DNA from: a virus
Strand: one strand, 5' to 3'
Length of the DNA stretch: 21,014 nucleotides
Virus record (IMG/VR): IMGVR_UViG_3300007541_000294
Coordinates: 1-21,014 of that record
In this document: in pieces, positions 1-5,881 of the stretch
Numbering within the stretch: position 1 is the stretch's first letter
How the letters are laid out: each line of letters starts with the position of its first letter
Notes under the pieces: model-generated
What the model was told of the DNA's origin: nothing
Database searches by the model: none
What the model saw: the letters and a program-made list of their open reading frames with translations, nothing else
Program-made: the position numbers and the translations under genes

Positions 1-218
1 ATTGGGTACAGCAAAATAATCTACAAGACTCTGTAAGAATATTTGCAACAGTTCATGACTCTACAGTTGCTGAAGTACGTGAAGACATGCTAGACGCTTA
101 TGTTAATACTTTGCGATCAAATCTTCAAAGGGATCGTGGAGTATTTATTCCTGGCAAACCTATTAAAGTTGATATTGAGGTAGGACCTAGCTGGGGAGAG
201 TTGAAAGGCTATACATGA
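1..218 (+). CDS. DNA polymerase I family (family A), C-terminal fragment
   Basis: The reading frame enters from the left edge (first full codon at base 3) and ends at TGA 216-218, giving 71 residues. It resembles the extreme C-terminus of family A polymerases. Motif C is seen as VHDS at fragment residues 17-20, where the Asp is a catalytic metal ligand. The tail then reads PIKVDIEVGPSWGEL, the usual ending of PolA proteins (compare KVDVxVGxNWxEA). Most bacterial enzymes have HDE, so Ser in the third position is a variant. The fragment would belong to the phage replicative polymerase, and a separate 5'-3' exonuclease gene lies at 12296. The stop overlaps the next start as ATGA, which suggests translational coupling. 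Identification is firm for the fragment, but the rest of the enzyme is not visible. Confidence 0.88.
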   Translation, partial: WVQQNNLQDSVRIFATVHDSTVAEVREDMLDAYVNTLRSNLQRDRGVFIPGKPIKVDIEVGPSWGELKGYT

Positions 219-838
219 TTTATGTAAACGGATTATACAGAAGTGGGTCTACTGTTATCTATAACATTGTTCGACAGCTAATAGTAGAAGGATTAGTAAA
301 AGATAATGTAGTAAAACATCATGAACACTGGTTAGGAATACCTATATTTCACTCTGACTTAAACATTTATTCTTATAGAGATATAAGAAACTGTACAGCC
401 TCTTTTATGCGAAAACGGGGCTGGACAGAGCATAACTTCCAACATCCGTCAATTAGAACTAAAACAGCTAAAGAGTTTATGTGTTTTCTAGTTAGGACTG
501 ATAGAGCTGTTAAAAATAGAGTAGAAAAGGAACATCTTTCTATCTATGAATTACGCTATGAAGAAGATATTATAAATATAGAACTAGGTATTAAAAAAAT
601 ACTAAGTTCTCTTAACCTACTACTTCCTAAAGATGTTGTAGATATATTAATAGAATGTCATAACATTCATGCAGTTAAAAAATTTGTAGATACTCTTACT
701 GTACGAGAGGATCGTAGAACTCATTTTCATCCCAATCATATTAGTTTAGACAAAACAGATTATAAAAACTGGTTAAGTGAAGAGAGTTGGAATGACCCAG
801 ATATATTATCTTGGTTAGAAGAGAGAGGCTATGACTAG
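215..838 (+). CDS. Sulfotransferase-like protein
   Basis: This 207-residue protein shows the layout of PAPS-dependent sulfotransferases. Residues 4-13 form a 5'-phosphosulfate-binding loop (NGLYRSGST, compare PRSGST). Residues 52-64 (YSYRDIRNCTASF) match the 3'-phosphate motif RDPRDxxxS, and LRYEED at 113-118 matches the conserved RYEDL segment. The C-terminus carries an NHIS segment and a Trp, like the last cofactor-contacting region of the family. The acceptor is unknown: it could be a glycan, a protein or a small molecule. Its start overlaps the polymerase stop (ATGA), with AAAGG upstream as ribosome-binding site, so it is co-expressed with replication genes. It is shorter than most cellular sulfotransferases (250-300 residues). 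A P-loop kinase-like fold is the main alternative. Confidence 0.7.
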   Translation: MIYVNGLYRSGSTVIYNIVRQLIVEGLVKDNVVKHHEHWLGIPIFHSDLNIYSYRDIRNCTASFMRKRGWTEHNFQHPSIRTKTAKEFMCFLVRTDRAVKNRVEKEHLSIYELRYEEDIINIELGIKKILSSLNLLLPKDVVDILIECHNIHAVKKFVDTLTVREDRRTHFHPNHISLDKTDYKNWLSEESWNDPDILSWLEERGYD

Positions 839-974
839 TTGCTGTGCAAATACTATAATTGAAAGTACTCAACATGTTATCTATGTTGAAGACGCTCGTT
901 ATGTAGTTAAGCTAGTATACTGTAAGAACTGTAAAAGTTTAAAAGCAACCTCTAGTATTAGACATGAGAAGTAA
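831..974 (+). CDS. Small cysteine-rich protein, 47 aa, putative zinc ribbon
   Basis: A short open frame starts at ATG 831, 8 bases inside the end of the sulfotransferase-like gene, and ends at TAA 972-974, 11 bases inside the next gene. An AGAGAGG ribosome-binding site lies 5-7 bases upstream, which is better than the one available to the 964 start. It encodes 47 residues with a Cys pair at positions 4-5 and CKNC at 31-34, separated by a predicted beta-rich segment. Two Cys pairs about 26 residues apart fit a one-zinc ribbon. It also fills what would otherwise be a 125-base gap in a region where every other gene overlaps its neighbour. The function is not recognised. Being real depends on the good ribosome-binding site, the overlaps and the Cys pattern. 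Confidence 0.6.
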   Translation: MTSCCANTIIESTQHVIYVEDARYVVKLVYCKNCKSLKATSSIRHEK

Positions 975-1482
975 GTTTTACGGTATTCAATTTCCTATTT
1001 TTACTACAAAAAAGACTCCCCAAAGTGAAGTCTATAAACAGAATAAAATTTTTGTAGTGCCTAGCAGTGGTAAAGAAGATAACTTAATACTAGTAGATGA
1101 TTTATCTATAAATGCTACGTATCCTCGTAGATTAGAAATTATGAGGCTAGGGCCTTATAAAGTAATAGACTATGATTTTACATGTACTAATTTAAGTGCT
1201 TTATTACTTAGTAGATCTAGATGGGGCTATGACAGTGCCAATAAAATTCACTACTTTGACAGCGCTTACAAAGAATTTAGATTGAGCTATAGAAAAGTTA
1301 TAAAGATACGAAAAAACGCTTTTTGGCTAGAAGGAATAAGTCACCCATTCGAGCTACCAGAGTTTTTAATTGATTTTCAAGATTTAAAAAACTTATGGGT
1401 AGGAGTGGTATACGTAGATTTTTGTTGGCATATTTATGACTTTAGCCCTTTCTATAAACGAAAGGATAGAATTAAACTATGA
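964..1482 (+). CDS. Hypothetical protein, 172 aa
   Basis: The family is not recognised. The protein has 172 residues, is rich in aromatic and basic residues, and lacks an obvious signal peptide, transmembrane helix or cofactor motif. Alternating hydrophobic stretches suggest a mainly beta fold. The start at 964 overlaps the 47-residue gene and has no clear Shine-Dalgarno sequence, so it may rely on coupling. The stop overlaps the helicase start as ATGA (1479-1482). Its place between the polymerase-linked genes and the helicase suggests a replication accessory role, by context only. In-frame later starts exist, so the exact N-terminus is uncertain. Confidence 0.75.
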   Translation: MRSKFYGIQFPIFTTKKTPQSEVYKQNKIFVVPSSGKEDNLILVDDLSINATYPRRLEIMRLGPYKVIDYDFTCTNLSALLLSRSRWGYDSANKIHYFDSAYKEFRLSYRKVIKIRKNAFWLEGISHPFELPEFLIDFQDLKNLWVGVVYVDFCWHIYDFSPFYKRKDRIKL

Positions 1483-2783
1483 ATAACAAAAAATTCTCTC
1501 TAAAAAACGCTAAGATCTCGGATAAAATTTATTTTTCGGCAGAAGATTTGTACAAAGACGCTGACGATATATTCTATGAGTTTTTTAATTATAAAATCGG
1601 AGAAGAGTTTGCTTCAACATGGTCTCAGAATGAAGAGACTAAAGAAATCTCTGTGCCTTCAGGTGCCTTTTATAAAATAGAGTTCGAAAACATAAACGAT
1701 CAAAGACCTCTTTTTGATAGAAGAAACTGGTCTTTTAATGGCACTCTTAAGTCAGAACAACAACAAGTAGCTGATAAAATATTTCAAAACGGTAGACTAT
1801 ATAACGGACTTATTAAAGCTCCTTGCGGGTGGGGTAAGACTTTTTTAGGCTGCTATTTAATTGCTAATAATGCAAAACCTACTGTAATTGTAGTACACAC
1901 TAAATTACTAGCTTATCAATGGTATGACGCACTGAAAGTCTTAATTCCAGATGTTCCTATTGGTTTTATCGGAGATGGGCGTTTAGAACCTCAAGACATT
2001 ACAGTAGCTATTTATAAAACTCTTATTAATCATCTTGAACCTCTTCAGCGTAGGTACGAAGTTGTTATTGTAGATGAGGCGCATCTCTGTCCAGCAGAAA
2101 TGTTTAGCCAAGTAGTAAACGGACTAAGCGCAAGAACTAAAATAGCACTCAGTGCAACTCCAACTAGAAAAGACGGAATGCACATTGTTTTATCAGATTA
2201 CTTCGGGCCTAATAGAATTACAGCAGTTGATAAAGCACGTCTTACACCTGCAGTAGAAGTTATACGTACTGATATAAATTTTAGAATCAGGCATCCAGCT
2301 AGAGATTGGGCATTAGGACTTAATCAATTAGCTCAAAACGAAGAGTATATTAATCTTATATGTGATACGGCTAGACGTAAAATAGCACAAGGACGTTGTT
2401 TGCTAATAATATCTGAGCGTATTGACATGCTTAAGAGAATCAATGCAAAACTAGAACGCTCTGAAATGTTAGTAGGAGCTACAAAAAATGCAGATAGAGA
2501 ACGTATTCTTGCAGGAGCAGGAAAAACTGTAGATGCAATTCTTTCAACTAAAATATTTGATGAAGGTATTTCTTGTCATAGACTTGATACAATCTTATTT
2601 ACATGCCCACAAAATAACTATGCTAAACTAGAACAACGTATAGGTAGAATTGTACGAGAGCATGAAGAAAAACGTTTTCCTCTTATAGTTGATTTTTGGC
2701 TTAAAGGTTCTATAGTAAAAAATATGCAAGAAAAAAGGTTGCAATGGTACAAACAGCAACAATTTCATATAAATCCATTTTAA
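1479..2783 (+). CDS. SF2 DNA helicase, UvsW / T5 D10-like
   Basis: This 434-residue protein has both RecA-like domains of superfamily 2 helicases. Motif I is APCGWGKT at 114-121, motif II is DEAH at 199-202 and motif III is SAT at 225-227. In the C-terminal lobe, motif V lies near STKIFDEG (356-363) and motif VI is QRIGRIVRE at 386-394. A Q-like region precedes Walker A (SEQQQVADKI, 92-101). In T4, UvsW unwinds branched DNA, R-loops and stalled forks, and T5 D10 lies next to its polymerase gene as here. An AAGGATAG ribosome-binding site precedes the start. The length and complete motif set indicate a functional enzyme. A role in recombination-dependent replication with the downstream SSB and SbcCD-like proteins is inferred from context. 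Confidence 0.92.
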   Translation: MNNKKFSLKNAKISDKIYFSAEDLYKDADDIFYEFFNYKIGEEFASTWSQNEETKEISVPSGAFYKIEFENINDQRPLFDRRNWSFNGTLKSEQQQVADKIFQNGRLYNGLIKAPCGWGKTFLGCYLIANNAKPTVIVVHTKLLAYQWYDALKVLIPDVPIGFIGDGRLEPQDITVAIYKTLINHLEPLQRRYEVVIVDEAHLCPAEMFSQVVNGLSARTKIALSATPTRKDGMHIVLSDYFGPNRITAVDKARLTPAVEVIRTDINFRIRHPARDWALGLNQLAQNEEYINLICDTARRKIAQGRCLLIISERIDMLKRINAKLERSEMLVGATKNADRERILAGAGKTVDAILSTKIFDEGISCHRLDTILFTCPQNNYAKLEQRIGRIVREHEEKRFPLIVDFWLKGSIVKNMQEKRLQWYKQQQFHINPF

Positions 2784-2785
2784 AG

Positions 2786-2815
2786 TTGACAGTTCGTACT
2801 CCTAATGCGTATAAT
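2786..2815 (+). promoter_or_regulatory. Sigma70-type promoter, consensus -35 and -10
   Basis: TTGACA at 2786-2791 and TATAAT at 2810-2815 both match the housekeeping sigma consensus exactly, with an 18-base spacer. The -35 begins three bases after the helicase stop codon, in the only non-coding gap nearby. Transcription would start near 2822 and serve the 144-residue unknown, SSB, glycosyltransferase, SbcCD-like and possibly nrd genes. The promoter overlaps the first ATG (2805) of the following gene, so transcripts made here cannot use that start. Confidence 0.75.
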
Positions 2816-3239
2816 ATTAAATATACTAGAGATACAAAAAGCAGCAAAAAGTATGCCAGATGCAGAAGTGCTTCTTACTTTTGCTCTCGCTGCAGGAAAA
2901 GATCGTGTTATCTCTACAGATTTTGAAGTGTTAAGAAGAAAACTTCATATATCTTACATACCTGAATTCTTATTCACTAAGGGCTATCTACAAAGATACC
3001 CTAATAAAATCGTATCTAGATTTGAAATAGTAGAACCACAATGTTATATGACAAGCCCTGGATGGCTTCACTATAATATATCTTCTAAAATTAAGAGCGA
3101 TTATTTGCACATCCTAGGTCAGCGTAGTATGCACTCAAGCTTAAACTATTTTCCTGAGCACTATGTAGATGAGCGTTACTGGAAAAATCCATTAATAACT
3201 CATGCTGATCGGATGATAAAACTTACATTGGAGAAATAA
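2805..3239 (+). CDS. Hypothetical protein, 144 aa (or 128 aa from 2853)
   Basis: No family is recognised. The protein is soluble, with helical character at the N-terminus and many aromatic and basic residues later, and shows no obvious catalytic motif. It lies between the helicase and the SSB, where a helicase loader or SSB partner would be plausible, but nothing in the sequence proves this. The first ATG at 2805 sits between the -35 and -10 boxes of a consensus promoter, so only read-through mRNA could use it. The next in-frame ATG is at 2853 and would give 128 residues, although its ribosome-binding site is weak. The 16 extra residues look like a continuous helix, so both starts may be used. 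It ends one base before the SSB start. Confidence 0.72.
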   Translation: MRIILNILEIQKAAKSMPDAEVLLTFALAAGKDRVISTDFEVLRRKLHISYIPEFLFTKGYLQRYPNKIVSRFEIVEPQCYMTSPGWLHYNISSKIKSDYLHILGQRSMHSSLNYFPEHYVDERYWKNPLITHADRMIKLTLEK

Positions 3240-3240
3240 A

Positions 3241-3909
3241 ATGGCACTTGAATGGACTAATCTTAAAGTACAACCTGCGGGAAATACCAACGGTAATCGT
3301 AATATTGAGCGTATTAAGCTCGGAGATGGCGAAAATAGACTTCGCCTAATTGGCAATGTTATGCCTCGTTATGTGTATTGGCTAACAAATAATGAAGGTA
3401 AACGCACTCCTGTTGAGTGCTTGAGTTTTGTTCGTGAGAATGAAACTTTTAAAGATACAGCTGGAATTGACCCTGTTAGAGAAATTGATCCCGCTATCTA
3501 CTCAGAGAAGCCTGTTTTCTCTTATGTTTGTAATGCGATTGATCGCAAGGACGGACAGATTAAACTATTTGATTTAAAACCAACTATTTATCGTCAAATT
3601 CTTGATTATGCAATGAATCCTGAATATGGAAATCCTTCTGATTATGAAGAGGGGTATGATATTACTATTAAGAAAGAAAAAACAGGACCTCAAGTAATGA
3701 ATGTTAAGTATACTTGCATTCCTTCTCGTCGTACTGTCCCGTTGACAGAAGCTGAACGTCAACTTGAATTATTTGATCTTGAAAAGATCTTTAAGCGTCC
3801 TTCTTACGAAGAACAAAAAGAGTTTCTGCTTCGTAACACTTCCTACTTTTCTGAAACAGTTGTAGGGGATCTACGAGTAGATGATGATGAAACTATGGAC
3901 GATATTTAA
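3241..3909 (+). CDS. Single-stranded DNA-binding protein, T4 gp32-like
   Basis: This 222-residue protein resembles gp32-type phage SSBs. The OB-fold opens with a basic/aromatic strand (residues 29-47, DGENRLRLIG through PRYVYW). A core at 92-160 contains DRKDGQIKLFDL, the YGNP segment and YDITIKKEKTG, which are typical of this family. It ends in an acidic tail (residues 214-221, DDDETMDD), the usual docking site for replication and recombination partners. The CxH zinc cluster of T4 gp32 is not evident, as only scattered Cys (60, 97, 159) remain. GGAG lies 8 bases before the ATG. It would coat single strands made by the SbcCD-like nuclease and helicase. The stop codon overlaps the next start by one base. 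Confidence 0.82.
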   Translation: MALEWTNLKVQPAGNTNGNRNIERIKLGDGENRLRLIGNVMPRYVYWLTNNEGKRTPVECLSFVRENETFKDTAGIDPVREIDPAIYSEKPVFSYVCNAIDRKDGQIKLFDLKPTIYRQILDYAMNPEYGNPSDYEEGYDITIKKEKTGPQVMNVKYTCIPSRRTVPLTEAERQLELFDLEKIFKRPSYEEQKEFLLRNTSYFSETVVGDLRVDDDETMDDI

Positions 3910-4922
3910 TGACTAAGAAAAAACTATCTGATTATGCAGGTGGTTCTAATGTGGAGGCGAAAGCCTCCACAGAAGTTTCTACGCCTGAACCTGTAAAAAT
4001 GTCAGCACCTTCTTTAGAAGAGTCAGAAGCTACTAAGGACGTAGTTGCTCTTGGCACAAGAAAAACACTAACAGGCCCTATTAACTCAGTAAGTATTCCT
4101 CCTGATGGAAAAGCCTTTTTCAACCAGGTAGGACCTAATCAAGTAAAACTTGATGGTGAAGCACTTAAAAAAATGAATGTATTTTTTGCTACTCCTTGTT
4201 ATGGTGGCATGATTACAGATCAGTACTTTTTAAGCATGTTCAAGCTATCACAAGCACTAATTCAGAATGGTATCAATTTTCGTATTACAACCTTACGAAA
4301 TGAAAGTTTAATTCCTCGTGCCAGAAATATCTTAACAGCTATGTTCATGGACGATCCTAATTCAACTCACTTAATGTTTATTGATGCTGATATTGAATTT
4401 GAACCAGATTCAGTTCTTCGTATGTTAGCAATGAATAAAAATGTTGTTGCTGCTGCGTATCCTAAAAAGACTGTTGATTGGAACGGCGTTGCTCGTGCTG
4501 TAGAACGTAAAGAATCAGAACCCGCTCCTTTTGGCGCTGAATATGCAATTAATTTAAAATTTGCAGATAAAGAAACTAAACGTGTTAACTCTCAAGATGG
4601 TGCAGTAGAAGTTCTAGACGCCTCTACTGGCTTCTTTATGATTAAAAAAGAAGTAGTGAAAACTATGTTTGAGGCTTATCCAGATCTTCACTATAGAAAT
4701 GACAGTTCAATTGATCCTCGATTTAATAAGTACTGCTATTCTCTATTTGATACTATTCATGATCCTAGAGATAATAGATACTTATCTGAAGACTATACTT
4801 TCTGTCGCCGTTGGCAAGCGCTAGGCGGTAAAATTTGGGTAGACCCAAATACTAAACTTAACCATGTAGGTGCATTCACCTTCCAAGGTAACTTAAATAA
4901 GATTTTCAACTATGGCCCTTAA
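3909..4922 (+). CDS. GT-A fold glycosyltransferase
   Basis: The first ~88 of 337 residues are low-complexity (Ser, Thr, Pro, Glu, Lys) and look disordered. From residue 90 a GT-A domain begins: VFFATPCYGG (91-100), then FIDADIEF (158-165), whose DAD (159-161) is the metal and nucleotide-sugar binding DxD motif. SEDYTFCRRW (293-302) fits the catalytic-base region, and His319 lies where many GT-A enzymes place a metal ligand. The sugar and acceptor are unknown: DNA bases, virion proteins and host surface glycans are all possible. Its position between SSB and the SbcD-like gene makes early expression likely. The N-terminal extension carries a strong RNA hairpin in its coding sequence (3950-3971). 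It overlaps the next gene by 11 bases. Confidence 0.83.
   Translation: MTKKKLSDYAGGSNVEAKASTEVSTPEPVKMSAPSLEESEATKDVVALGTRKTLTGPINSVSIPPDGKAFFNQVGPNQVKLDGEALKKMNVFFATPCYGGMITDQYFLSMFKLSQALIQNGINFRITTLRNESLIPRARNILTAMFMDDPNSTHLMFIDADIEFEPDSVLRMLAMNKNVVAAAYPKKTVDWNGVARAVERKESEPAPFGAEYAINLKFADKETKRVNSQDGAVEVLDASTGFFMIKKEVVKTMFEAYPDLHYRNDSSIDPRFNKYCYSLFDTIHDPRDNRYLSEDYTFCRRWQALGGKIWVDPNTKLNHVGAFTFQGNLNKIFNYGP
3950..3971 (+). promoter_or_regulatory. RNA hairpin with GAAA tetraloop inside the glycosyltransferase gene
   Basis: GTGGAGGCGAAAGCCTCCAC (3951-3970) is a perfect 8-bp stem closed by a GNRA (GAAA) loop, with a ninth T-A pair outside. It begins 41 bases after the ATG, is far richer in G+C than its surroundings, and lies in the part encoding the disordered N-terminus, where amino-acid constraint is low. 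No T-run follows, so it is not an intrinsic terminator. An mRNA stability, processing or translation-control element is possible. Confidence 0.5.
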
Positions 4923-5877
4923 GATTTTATCAAGTGCAGATTGGCACATTCTTCTTAGAAAAAAGAAAGTGCCTTATGAATGGCAAGAAAACAGATTCAA
5001 GCTCATGTTTCAAAAACTACGTGAGCTTGAGTACTCTTGTGATATTCATATTATTGCAGGAGATATTTTCGATAAAAAACCAGAACCTGATGAAATATGT
5101 TTGTTTTTAAGTTATATTAATACAGTTACCATACCTACCTATATTATTCCAGGCAATCATGAAGCCACTAAAAAAGGTGAAAGCTTTTTTGAGTATTTTA
5201 ATCAAGATAATGCAATAACTAATAAAAATGTACATATATTTACTAAAAATGGAAGAACTGAGATCTATAATCAAGGAATTCAGTTCTTTCCTTATGGAGA
5301 AATGCAGATAGGTAATATACCAAAGTATGTACCCGGAGATATTTTAGTAACTCATATCAGAGGTGAGGTACCACCTCATGTAACTGCTGAGTTTGATTTT
5401 GAGCAGATTAGACAGTGGCCTTTAACACTTTTGGGTGATTTACATTTTAGACATAAGTACAAAGATTATAATATATATTATCCAGGATCTCCATTAAATA
5501 CTCATTTTGATAGAGACTCTAAACGTAAATATGGTGTAGATATTTTTACACTTATAGACTCTAGTAATTATACAATTGAATTTGTAGATTTAGAATTACC
5601 AAAACTAATTAGAAAAACTGTTAGTAAGCAATCAGATATTTTACCACATAGCTATGATCATATTATATATGAAATAACTGGATCTATTGATGAAGTTTCT
5701 AAAATAGAAAACTCAGAGCTAATAGATAAAAGAATTGCTATACAACCTAGTGAAGACTCTAAGTTAGATCTTAGAAATAAAAGTCTAGTAGAAGAGCTTG
5801 AAGAATATTTAAACTATATTAAAGTAGAAAATAAACAAGCTGTAATAGACGAGTTTAAAAATACAGGAATTAAATAA
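4912..5877 (+). CDS. Recombination nuclease, Mre11/SbcD-like (T4 gp47-like)
   Basis: This 321-residue calcineurin-like phosphoesterase has the Mre11 motif series: SADWH with Asp10 and His12, GDIFD with Asp51, GNHE with Asn82 and His83, TH at His148, and GDLHF with Asp176 and His178. These residues bind two Mn ions in the family. The C-terminal ~100 residues are the capping and partner-binding part. With the Rad50-like product of the next gene it should form the SbcCD / gp46-gp47 complex. That complex resects DNA ends and opens hairpins, which starts recombination-dependent replication. The start lies 11 bases inside the glycosyltransferase gene with no strong ribosome-binding site, so coupled translation is likely. 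The next gene begins four bases after the stop. Confidence 0.93.
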   Translation: MALKILSSADWHILLRKKKVPYEWQENRFKLMFQKLRELEYSCDIHIIAGDIFDKKPEPDEICLFLSYINTVTIPTYIIPGNHEATKKGESFFEYFNQDNAITNKNVHIFTKNGRTEIYNQGIQFFPYGEMQIGNIPKYVPGDILVTHIRGEVPPHVTAEFDFEQIRQWPLTLLGDLHFRHKYKDYNIYYPGSPLNTHFDRDSKRKYGVDIFTLIDSSNYTIEFVDLELPKLIRKTVSKQSDILPHSYDHIIYEITGSIDEVSKIENSELIDKRIAIQPSEDSKLDLRNKSLVEELEEYLNYIKVENKQAVIDEFKNTGIK

Positions 5878-5881
5878 AAAA

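Noticed and set aside
2744-2926. 60-residue + strand open frame across the helicase end and the next gene
   Set aside because: It lies in another frame over two better supported genes, has a Cys/Ser/Arg-rich random composition and no ribosome-binding site.
3775-3789. Inverted repeat GATCTT-GAA-AAGATC inside the SSB gene
   Set aside because: The stem is only 6 bp with a 3-base loop and AT-rich, within the range expected by chance in this composition.
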